Of a stretch of 64,000 bases of DNA, positions 1 through 12,000 are shown in pieces; within the stretch, counting starts at the first letter, position 1, and each line of letters starts with the position of its first letter. The stretch is taken from NCBI GenBank assembly GCA_903813345.2, contig CAIIXF020000001.1, positions 50,235,885-50,299,884 of the forward strand, given 5' to 3'. The DNA is from Owenia fusiformis (taxonomy: Eukaryota > Annelida > Polychaeta > Sabellida > Oweniidae). A program made the position numbers and the translations under genes. The notes under the pieces are model-generated. The model saw only the letters and a list, made by a program, of their open reading frames with translations. It did no database searches and had not been told where the DNA came from.

Positions 1-115
1 TCTCTGAGATTTCTTCCACACCTCTAAATTACTTGGTATAGAGTGTTTTCCAGCAAGCTAAAATTATAAGTAACACACTCAAACATTTAGTAATATCTAG
101 CACTAAGCATGACAT

Positions 116-256
116 GCATTCAGCCACATGTAAGCCATGCTGATGTAACAGCATTCAGTCACACGTAAGCCATGCTGATGTAACAGCATTCAGTCACATG
201 TAAGCCATGCTGATGTAACAGCATTCAGTCACACGTAAGCCATGCTGATGTAACAA
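116..256. repeat. 35-bp minisatellite, about four copies
   Basis: Unit begins GCATTCAGTCACACGTAAGC and continues CATGCTGATGTAACA; copies alternate ACATG and ACACG at one place. No coding role seen. Confidence 0.85.
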
Positions 257-1720
257 CAGCTCATACAAAAATGCAATTCATAATGTTTTGAGAGAAACCA
301 ACAGTACAGACAATACAGAATATTTAAAACATCAAATAGTTTCATGAACTCATAATATAGCATGTTAAATACATCAACTTGAAATATAGTTTGTGTTGTG
401 TTTAGTCTCACAAGGACCTCCTATTGAAACTTATCGTTTGGATGGGTAAGTTTTTTCAGATTTCCTTGTCAAATTACTAAACAACAAATATCATAATCCC
501 CGACAACAAAAAATATTTCTTGTCAATTGTACACATATTGTTGAATTTCTCTCATCTTTAAGATCTGACCACCTACATTGGTACAAAAAATCTAACAAGG
601 CATTAACATGCAAATGTCACCACCATTCGTTACAAACACAAACCGCAAACCGCCGATCGTCAACTGCCATCACAAAAAATGGAGACCATAACAATATGTC
701 ACCACTTGGTGGAGACATAATAAAATCAGAAGCAAGTCTGTCGCAAAACGTCATGACAACATATCATGACAAGCATCAATCACCCACACAGCATATACTT
801 GTAAATACTTAGTGCTATGCCTTCTTGTCATGGCTCAAAGTCAACATTCTACCAACTGCTTGCATTTTTGTTTTAACAGCAGATCCCATGGTCTCTTCTC
901 CTAGCTGATAGTTTAATGAAAAACAAAACATTAAAGGGACAATGTCAATATTTTAATGTACCCTCTTAAACATAATTAGTAACATCTTGTGGGGGGGAAA
1001 TTCATTAAATTGCATTATTAAAGGTACTAAAGCTTTAATATTGAATGAAATCAATTTTTAGTTTTAAAAATTGTTATGTTCCATTATTACATTTTTAGTA
1101 GAGGGGAAGAGCCAATCTGAATGCTATTAATTATGTTATGGGACCCTAAAATATTGACTTGTTCCCTCAGATGGCCACCTTAGTTCTGTATACTTCTGCT
1201 CATATGAATTGTGTCTATATTCTCAAGATTAAAGGAATGTATATAATAGAATTAGAAATGAAAAAGTGGCTATTCAGTATCAAAACAAACATCGATAGTT
1301 AACAATATTCACTACAGTACAATATTTAACAGAAATTATAATCATAATACAATATATATATAACAAATTATAGGTTTGCACTACAACAGTTTTTAAAGGA
1401 TTTTTGTGAAATAACATGTTCCATGCACTAACAATGTATTTGATACTAGAATAGTACGAATGTAATGCATATTATAAAGAGTTATGCAGCTTCAAAAGCT
1501 TTTTGAATTTATCATACACAGAGGTCGAGATAAGCTGTCACCATTTGCCATTTGCGAATATTTTTAGCACCTGACGAAGATATTGATCTAAATATTTGCA
1601 ATGGTGGTGAAGATCTTTGTACTGAACCTATCCAAGAAACAGATATATTATCGGGAAAATTCCTTAGTTTTCAACTTTCATTTCATCCATGAGATGGCAC
1701 AATTATTTTTGTTTCAATGG
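257..1720. other. Non-coding flank downstream of the anoctamin gene
   Basis: AT-rich sequence. 640-728 carries one copy of a dispersed repeat (ACAATATGTCACCACTT) also found near 12120 and 21455. No other gene or element recognised. Confidence 0.4.
640..728. repeat. Dispersed repeat copy 1 (CCGCCAATCG...TGTCACCACTT type)
   Basis: Shares AACCGCC, GGAGACCATAACAATATGTC and ACCACTT then GACAT-ATAAAAT with 21455-21556; the 12120-12172 copy keeps only the distal part. Confidence 0.65.
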
Positions 1721-2436
1721 AAAGGTCCATGTGCAGTATGGCAAGTCATATCTTTCACCATGAGTTCTTTCTGGGTATAAATACAGTGTTTTTTATTAAA
1801 ACAATATGCTTTCTTTCAAGTGAAGTCCCCATAATGATAAAAATATCAATCGAACAATTCCAAAAATTATAAATAGGGACCCCATGTCAACAATTTTTTC
1901 AAAATGTTGAACTTATTTGCTCAAAAGAAGATCTTCTTTTTCTGATTTTTATTGCATGAAAACATTATTCAACAAGGGGTCTAAAACATCTTCAAAAGTA
2001 GAATGGTATTGAAAGTCTAGTTTTGAAGATATCAATTTTCGATGACCAAAATCATGCTGAAAACAATGGATAGCATGAGTTTTCCCTTTGGGAAAATAAC
2101 ACGGGAAATGTGGTTTTTAACTTTATCGCATTTAAATAACCATCCCCTTTTCAGAAGTTATTCATATAGTGTAGAAGAAACTTTTGATACATTCAAATTG
2201 AGAAAAACAAGATCCTCTTTAGAAAATAAGCCTAACATTTTTTAAAAAAAAGTGAGAAGGTGGGGTCCTAATCCATAATTTTTCAAAGAGTGGGATTGAT
2301 ATTTTACTATCATGGGGACGTCACTTTAAAGAAAACATATTGTTTTGATAAAAACCACTGTATTTATACCCAGAAAATACTCATGGTGAAAGATATGACT
2401 TTCTAAAATCACTTGCCATACTGCACATGGACCTTT
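1721..2436. mobile_element. Foldback/MITE element, about 716 bp, long inverted arms
   Basis: The first 120 bp (AAAGGTCCATGTGCAGTATG onward) are repeated inverted at 2310-2436, and weaker similarity continues inward to the centre near 2078. The 67-aa and 75-aa open frames here are by-products of the arms. Confidence 0.8.
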
Positions 2437-2731
2437 AACACAGGGCAACTTCATAAGATCCATTGCGTTCGGTATTTTAATGAATCAGTTGTGACGACAA
2501 AACCTGTTTTCGAGTCAATGCAAATTCAACATTTGCTCATATCTGGAAACTTGTTTTGTTCGTTTTTCTGTTGCATTCATTCTATCTGTTTGTCATGCTA
2601 CATTCAAAATTTTCAAAATGCCTTGGTTGACATACAGTAGCGTCAGGAGGACGATGATATGTGAAATTTGTTTGAAGTACGCTTTTAATATCTTGATAAA
2701 AAATATTTTGGCGATTAATTTTTCAGAGTGC

Positions 2732-3013
2732 CTAATATTTTTTGAAAATATTAGCAACATTGGCTAATAATTTTTTCAACTCATCCGGATCCCTGTTATA
2801 CACTTCATTGAAATCTGATTGGTTGATACTTGAGTCACCATTGGCATATTGCACAAAACATATACGCCATTTAACACCTACCAAAACAAGGGCCTCGGAG
2901 TCCTGCAGTGCCTGTTTGGCTAGGTATTTCTCTCGCTTTATCTTGATTTCTAGACTCTCTGGAACATCTGGCACCATGAAGTCTATCAACCTCCCAATAC
3001 CAAACACAATGTG
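2732..3013 (-). CDS. Anoctamin exon 20 (last helix, C terminus, stop)
   Basis: 282 nt including a TAG stop at 2732-2734. Begins [20 protein letters not shown] then [20 protein letters not shown], strongly ANO7-like. The C-terminal 50 residues have no recalled homologue. A candidate internal donor (TTTTG then GTAGGT) lies just after the AL-V codons, so a further 3' exon outside the recognised set is possible. A variant polyadenylation signal ATTAAA (minus strand, near 2688-2693) supports ending here. Confidence 0.88.
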   Translation of the reverse strand, partial: HIVFGIGRLIDFMVPDVPESLEIKIKREKYLAKQALQDSEALVLVGVKWRICFVQYANGDSSINQSDFNEVYNRDPDELKKLLANVANIFKKY

Positions 3014-6000
3014 CTGAAATAAACATAGAATTATCTTCAGTTTAATTTTACCTCATTGATGACTATCATTCCATAAAAAAATTATTTCCCCGAAACTGAA
3101 ACAATAACTTGCATGAGACAATTTACAGACCACCTAATCAGTTCTAATCTTTTAGTTTGACAATAATGTTGTTTTAACCTTGTCAAACTTTATTATCTGA
3201 ATTAATGTATAATTATATACGAGCCTGGCCATAGGAAAACCGGTCTTATCACAAAAATTAAAATTGTTCAACAGAGCCAAAATTGTGCCCAAGATTAAGA
3301 GGGAAATGTGCTAAATTCAAATCCAACATTTTGGTCTATATATGCAAGGAAAAATTGTTAAAACATAAGTCATGGCTCATTTGAAAGGTATCTTTGTGCT
3401 TTTTAAGATAAACAAAAAATCAGAATATTGAAAAAATCTGTGATAAGACCCCTTTTCCTGTGGCCTGGCTCATATATATATCTGAAATAAATGGTACTAG
3501 CCGTATAAAAATGTCAATGAATGTATATAAATGGTTTTACCTCAAACAGTATTACAAAGCCCAGTCTGAGAGCCAGTAAATGCCAGTAGAACAATGAATA
3601 CTCTCCGTTATCGTCTCGGAACCCTTTATATCTAAAATAAATGTTCATGTTTTTTAATAACTTGCTCTCAAACTATTTGTACAATTACCTAGTGGATTCA
3701 TTTTAACTTGGTAACTTGGTAAAATATTGTAAGTTATTGAATGATTTGAAGGGCCATACAGGATATATTCTGTTCCAGAATTCCGTATTGGAACGAGACG
3801 AAGAATATCGAGACAGAATATATCCTGTATGGCACTTCAAATCATTCAATAACGTTTTTATCGTGTGATCCTCTGTATTGCTACGGAGATTTTACAGATC
3901 ATACGATAATTCATTATGCATTATGTTCAAATATTTACAGCATGGGTGATTGCTTCGACTAAACAAATGTACATTCATTGTCAAAAACAAAGTATGTGTA
4001 TGTACATAAAGATGTACAGAGAAAGCAGTGATAGCTCCATCAATTCAGATATCTTCCAAATAACCTTCTAATATGTGGAGATTATCATATTGTACTTTAG
4101 ACGAATGAGTTTTTGGTAAACAACATTAAAATAAGATGCCTAAATGTGTGAAATCTTAGTTTTTTGACTTATTGCTGGCTTGCATTCTAACAATAAGAAA
4201 TAAAAAAAAACATATCCAAAAATCAGACCAAATTATCTTGATGTACCTGCAAGTTTGAGATAGTGTTCCATTGGGTGATGTAGCCAGTGAGAAGTTCACA
4301 TAGCCCTTTAGTTCAGAGTCATACTGGTATCTGTAGAGTATCTTGGGCAGGAACTCCGATGTGAATGCTATCAGAAACGCCTAAAACGCAGAGAGTACCA
4401 TATAGAGATTGAAAAGTAGTTTTTAGCAACACAAATTCAACTATAAGACAAGGTTTTAACATGCAGAATGTTGCCACCTGCCATTTATTACAAACATCAA
4501 ACACCATCCACTTCTGACGGTGACATACAAAACAGAAAGTTACTCATGAGAAATGCAGATCCAATTGAACAAAATATATTTCATCAAATCACTTATCATT
4601 GTGAACATTTAATGATAGAAATAAACAGTTGTGAACATTGTCTTCTATTTGCAAAACCTAACTACAGTATAATGTAATATATATATTTTTTTTTTCTAAT
4701 TTATTTATTTCACTTCATTGTTTACATATACAGTACATACAGTATAATGTAATATACTGGTATGACACCATAAGTTGAACGCTTTTTAGAGGAACCAAAG
4801 ATATTCATTTACACAGGTGTAACACTGTATTACTATTACTGTACATACATTGCTGACTACAGCCAGTTGAGCTAAGGAATCCAGGAGAGTGAACCAGACC
4901 CCTATATCTTGAGCTCTTTCCGCAACAGGCCGTCGATTCTCTGTCACAAACTTGGCAGCATCAAGGCGTATTTCAATCCAGTTGTTTAAGAGAGCAAATA
5001 GTGGTGCTAGGGGAAATGCAGCCACGAATATTGTGATGAAACCAAATTGGAGCACTGGAAAATATATATTTCCTTATTATCATTCAACCATGAACCAAGA
5101 GTATAATATTCATGCGCTAGCAAAACTACCCTAAGAATACTCTGAGATATCCAAAATATATCTCAAATAAAGTATTTAAGGGAAATTAAATGTGATATAA
5201 TTTTATGTACTTGTGGACAAAAAATACAAGACTAGAATTATCCCTTGTTAAAAAAAATGAAGACAAAGCTATTGTTTTGAAAATAAGTTTGATATTATGG
5301 TTTTGTACCCATTTCTAGATATTCTGAGAATAGTCCCTCATCCTCTATGAGCTCATAGTCTTCCTCCCAGCGAGATTTCTCAACATTCTTCCCTGTCCCT
5401 AATTTCCACTTCCGCAACTGAGCCTTCACCTTCCTATAATGAACATGCACATCTAATATTAGTCCTGATTCACCTACATTTTAGTAGTTTTGGCTCAGGT
5501 ATCTTAAACACAAATAAAATCTGAAGAGTACTTGTGAGGATTTCCTACATGCACTTTTTCATTTCAATGTGCTTTGATCAAATGCAAATTTCTATCTTAC
5601 AAATCTAAACAATGCAGATTAGTGTTCTATTTAATAACAATCATTATTTATGTTAGGACACATCATACTGATACATGCATATTATCTACTCTTCATCCCA
5701 AGCTAAACCTAATTAAAGCTTTAATATAAATTATAGCAAATCTGCAATAGTATCCTATTATATAGCATTTGGGAGTGTTAATAGTTTTCAGCGCAATGGC
5801 AGCTAAACAAATTGAGAGTGTTTTTGCATGCCTGTTTATTTTTTGATTTCACTGATTCAGCTTGGCTTTTCCTGAAAGTCTGGCTGTTTCCTGATCCCTA
5901 AGATAAACACTCAAGTGGAGAAAAACTTGGGATATAAAAAGTGTAAGAAATAGTTACACTTCAAGTGAGATACTGTTAGCATTACAGGAAAATATCAAAC

Positions 6001-9000
6001 CATATTTTGTTACATAACTTGTGTTTAACCAATCACAGAATGTGTAACATTACAGTGAGGTAATAAATATGAATATCATTCTTGGCTACTTCCACGAAAG
6101 ATACTAAAGGCTAAAATCAAGAGTAAATAGTTCAAAACTGGGAGACCCCTCCTATTTACAAGATGTAAAAATTAACTTACGGCATTATAAGCTCTTGGGC
6201 ATTGTTGATGACCTGCTTGCCAATCATGATGACAGCAAGGATCTGGGCAAGCTCTATCAGACAACCTCCATTCTGACACTACATGTATGCATATATAATA
6301 TGGGTTAGAAATTTTCCACGGTCTTAAGAGTCTTATGGTCTCCTTTTACAAGGTACCAGAACAATCCCCAACAACACTGATGCTTATACCACTCTATAAT
6401 GAGCCATAGACAATGATGCCTATAACATTGTAGCCACATAGCCCTACAACACAAATGCCAACCACACTGCAGCCATATTCAACACAGATGCCTATTACAC
6501 TACAATCCCATCTAACACTGATGGCTATCACACTATAGTCACATTATACAAGACTTATGGCTCTTACACAATAGCCACATATAACACTGATGCCTGTTAC
6601 ATTATAGCCACATACAACACTGATGCCTACCAGACTATAGCCACATACAACACTGATGCCTATCACACTATAGCCACATACAACACTGATGCCTATCACA
6701 CTATAGCTACATTCGACACTGATGCCTACCACACTTTAGCCACATACAACACCTATGCCTATTATATTATAGCCACATAAAACACTGATACCTACCAGTC
6801 TATAGCCATATACAAAACTGATGCCTGTTACACTATAGCCACATAAAACACAAATTCCTACCATACCACAGCCATATACAACAATTATGCCTACCTGACT
6901 ATAGCCATATACAAAATTGATGCCTATCACACTATACACACATACATTGTTTGAATGTCTTAAATACACTATATTCAACCTCACAGAATTCATTAAACTC
7001 TCCTCTTTAAGGGGCATGTCATGTATGGGAAAAAACTTTCAGATGCTGTATCTACACTATACATTACATACAACAGCAAAAGAGGTACGATATCTAGTAC
7101 TGTACACCTAAAGGAATTCATGAATGGCTACCTACCACACTATAGCCACAATACAGGAACCACACATTCTTCGATGGTTTTATTTGTGTAATGCTGAGAT
7201 AAGTTTATCAGATTTGTATTCTAGTTCTGGAGAGATGATGTAATCCTTTATAATCCAGATCTTGTTATACATTCTACTTTAAAGGGTTGAATTTCTCCAT
7301 CTTATTCTATTTTTAGGGGTTGAATTTCCCATCTTATTCAATTTTTAGGGGTCGAATTTCCCTGTTTTAAATCGTAACTTGATTCAATAATACTTACAAC
7401 AGCTCTCAAGGTACAACAGGCTGTCATATAGTGGACTTTTACCCCAAAATTTCTATCAATGTTTGATGCCAATGCAAATATTACGGGACAATGCCATCCA
7501 TCTACTACTTACGGGACAATGCCATCCATCTACTACTTATGGGACAATGCCATCCATCTACTACTTACGGGACAATGCCATCCATCTACTACTTACGGGA
7601 CAATGCCATCCATCTACTACTTACGGGACAATGCCATCCATCTACTACTTACGGGACAATGCCATCCATCTACTACTTACGGGACAATGCCATCCATCTA
7701 CTACTTACGGGACAATGCCATCCATCTACTACTTACGGGACAATGCCATCCATCTACTACTTACGGGACAATGCCATCCATCTACTACTTACGGGACAAT
7801 GCCATCCATCTACTAATTACGGGACAATGCCATCCATCTACTACTTACGGGACAATGCCATCCATCTACTACTTACGGGACAATGCCATCCATCTACTAC
7901 TTACGGGACAATGCCATCCATCTACTACTTACGGGACAATGCCATCCATCTACTACTTACGGGACAATGCCATCCATCTACTACTTACGGGACAATGCCA
8001 TCCATCTACTACTTACGGGACAATGCCATCCATCTACTACTTACGGGACAATGCCATCCATCTACTACTTACGGGACAATGCCATCCATCTACTACTTAC
8101 GGGACAATGCCATCCATCTACTACTTACGGGACAATGCCATCCATCTACTACTTACGGGACAATGCCATCCATCTACTACTTACGGGACAATGCCATCCA
8201 TCTACTACTTACGGGACAATGCCATCCATCCACTACTTACGGGACAATGCCATCCATCCACTACTTACGGGACAATGCCATCTATCTACTACTTACGGGA
8301 CAATGATCTCCTGGGCGTTACCAATAATTTGTTTTCCGACCATGATGACTGCAAGTTGCTGAGCTAGTTCTATGAGACAGCCACCATTATTGCACTATAA
8401 CACAATACACTAGCTACTGACAATATCAAACCAACTATAACACTAAACTTTAAATAAAAAAACTAAAATTGATTGAATATTAGTAGAATAAATTAAGATA
8501 TGCAAGCATGTGTCTTGTTTAATCATAACATTGTGTTAAATCACAAATGAAGAACATGCAAAAAAGAAATATTAGAATAGTTTAAAGCATCAAGATTAAG
8601 AGGAAATTAAATGAGCAAGAATGCAATTTTAGAATTAACAAATAGCGATAGAATTTCAATATCAAATATTTCAGTGAGATAATAAGAGTGCAATGTCTGA
8701 TTTATAACATATCTTTAGTGTACCTATTTCATATTCAATTCAATTTATTTCAGCCATATATTACACTCTGGTACCTTCAGGAATCAGGGAAATGAATTTC
8801 AAATCTGATTCATCGATTTTTGTTTTGGTGTCACACGCATATTTATTGATTTTGAATAGAAATACAATTAAGGTATGTTAAAAACTGCTATTTTGCCTGG
8901 CAATAAGTATTTGGTCTCCACACATATATTTATTCGTCAATGTGGATTAATTAAGTATTTTCATGCAAGACCAGTGTGAAATGTATAATGCATCAAGTGC

Positions 9001-12000
9001 ACAAACATCTAACCAAAAGGCATTAGTGCACAAACATATAACTAAAATATTAGTGCACAAACATCTCTATCCATAAGCAACCAAATGGTTCATGGGTTGT
9101 CACTTACGGGATAAAAATCTCCTGGGCATTGTTAATGGTTTGTTTACCCACCATGATGACGGCTAGTTGTTGAGCAAGTTCTATGAGACACCCTCCATTA
9201 TTACACTGGAAATCATTACAACACGTCCATGCTCATGCTAAAGCTACATCAACATGACATCTAAACATGAAACGGGTTGAGGTAAACACTCAAAGGGTGT
9301 GGATTATTCACAAAGACAGATCTTTTCGTGCAATGGACCTGAGGCCTGATGATATAGTTATTGCATCTCGAAATAGGGGATGCAATGACTAATTAATCAG
9401 TTGAAAAATATAACAGGCACCCCATTCGTCACCTCAGAAATGACCTTGAAACCCAGAGGGACGAGAAAATCCGTCACAAAATTGTTCACAAAAATTGCTC
9501 TTATTTGAACAATTTTCATCCAATTCACACAAAAATTGTTTTAAAACGTGTAGAAATGATCTCTGCCATCTAATTTTACTAAGTTGAGCATCTAAAGTTG
9601 AAAAGGTATGTAGTAAAATGTCAAAAGGTGGCAAAAATGAAAAATTCTCTGGTTTCAACCAATACTAGAGCCTGGGATTCAAGAGGTTAATAAGTCATCA
9701 ATGAATCCATTAATCAGTCAGCCCATAAATCATGATTCTGGGTTCTGTTTTTAGGAATGTCTAAAGGATTGGTATCGATATGGTGAACTGAATTCAACAA
9801 TGTTTTTCTCTTAAACCAATTATTGAACACATTCTGTAAAAAACGGTCCTTTATGTAATTTTGACCGATTGACAACAATTTAATGCAAAAATTATTTATA
9901 CATATCTTATATAATTATTTTTTGTTTCTTTTTACCAATTCTTAAGAATGAAATAAAATATCTTTCCGAAGCCTTTGGAACAAAATAGCATATATATACA
10001 ACATTTACTTAGACCTCTCAGTATTCTAATTTTACAAAGGGAATTTTGGTTGATTTTACAAAAAGTATTCAAAAAATTAAAACAAAAACCCCCAAAATAG
10101 ATAAAAATTAAGATTAACCTTTTATTTCATTAACAAGATACTTTTTTAAAATCAGCCAAAATTTCCTTTGTACAATCACAATATGGTGAGACCTAAATAT
10201 GTTTTGTTTATGTCATTTTGTTGAGGTTCGGATAGATGTTTCATTTCATTCCGACCATATGATACCAAGAACAAAAGAGGTGTCTGATGTGGTTTGTAAA
10301 ACAATATAGACAAAAGTATATATATTTATTTCAAATTATAATGTCACCATTCAAAAGATGACTATTAAATTGACGATGTGTAAAATTTTCAGAATTTTTT
10401 GATGACTGGTTTAAGAGAAACGTGTGTTCACCATATCGATACCACTCCTTTATGATTAAATTGTATGTCATGGTTTCATGTGAAGGTAAATACTGTTTTC
10501 TAAGAATCCCATGTTTGATAATATTTACAGACCCCTGGTTCCTTTCCACTCATATCTAGCCAGTGGGCCATTTCGGGTAATTTCACTATTCTGTTGACTG
10601 TACACCCTTTGAGTGAAACATTTAACAAGAACCACAAGTACATTGCATTACAAGTACATACATACATTCCCCTCCAAAAGTTTGGCAACATTCCCAACAT
10701 TGGCCCATAAGTTTTGGAAAAATTCATCCAATAAATTTATAACTTAATGTAACTTTGGAAAAAATTCAAACTCAGAATTAAAACAAGTCATTTAGATATT
10801 ATCAAATGATCATTGATGAATTCATGGTTGCCAAACTTTCGGTGATGGGGGGGGGGGAGTGTACTACATCAACAACCTGACAACAATACTAAGATAAGTT
10901 TAGACTAGTAATAGAAAGTATTGAGATTAAACATGCATTGAATAAATCAATTTTCGATTTTATCAGTCAATATTAGAAACCATGTGAATATTAATGATGG
11001 TGACAAAGTATCAGATTTATCAGTTTTTACCTGATTTTATCAGATGTATATAAACTGTGTGGTTGAATTTTAAGTGTGCATATTTTAGTCAAGTTAGTTA
11101 GTTTTAGAACCAAACAGTTTGAACTCACATTCTTGTTATTTTTACATGTATTTTAAATAATGTTTATTTCACTTTCTGTACTTTATTCAGTTGCATTTAT
11201 GAACATGAGTGTTTTCAGGTATTCAATTTACAAATCAAAAAGTGTTGTGAAGCTAGTTTCATTTAATGAGAATATTTGAATAGCCAAGCAGGACAAACCT
11301 CTTCGTTCCTTAGCCCCAATATAGTGTTATAATGGCCAGGGTAGCCCACAAACCTGGAACAAAACATTATTATATATTCATATGCACATTCTAAATGCAT
11401 TATTCATCTAAAGTAGCACTTGTCTAATCCAAACGTCACTGGGACCTACCAAAAGTGTCCGGATTAGCCGGTGTTTACATTTTAAGGTATTATGGCGTCT
11501 ATTCAAACCAAAGATTGGACTTGGGATTATTTTTTAGATCAGAGAGTTTAAAAAATGATAATCCTGTTGATCAATAACATTACGATTTAATCCCTAGCAT
11601 GCAATCAAAGTGTTGAAAGGAATCATATGTAATCAGAAAGACAGAATAACTTATTGTTCGGATTAATGACAAACTATTTATGGGAACCTTAATGTAATTT
11701 GATTGATCATTAAAAATAAGTTAACCATACTACCACTATTGAGCAATAATAACAAGTGTTGACATGTCTGTGTCAACATGTCAGCTAATGTAAACAAATT
11801 CTAGCCACAAATGAGGAATTGTATCATCGAGTATAATCTGTTTTTTCCTAGTTGTATCATATGTATTATAACAGCTGATAACACATGATATGATGCAGCA
11901 AGTAATGATAACAAATTATACCAGTTTCAGACGGGAAACTTCAAAATTTTCCGTATCATTCATTGTTATAATATTGTCTGATACCTCAACCTATGATAAC

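Noticed and set aside
6544-7017. Minus-strand frames with [11 protein letters not shown]-type repeats
   Set aside because: Product of the 33-bp minisatellite, which is a multiple of three. No start context or splice structure.
7485-8296. CRISPR-like array (regular short repeats)
   Set aside because: No unique spacers: the 28-bp units are contiguous and nearly identical, and the context is animal intron.
7459-8367. Plus-strand open frames of 302, 271, 159 and 117 codons
   Set aside because: They lie wholly in the 28-bp minisatellite; the repeat is not a multiple of three and has no stop on that strand, so all three frames stay open. Repetitive peptide, no gene signals.
6181-9205. Exons 15a-c used together as a repeated domain
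   Set aside because: Each is 98 nt; joining two shifts the frame. Mutually exclusive use is the consistent reading.
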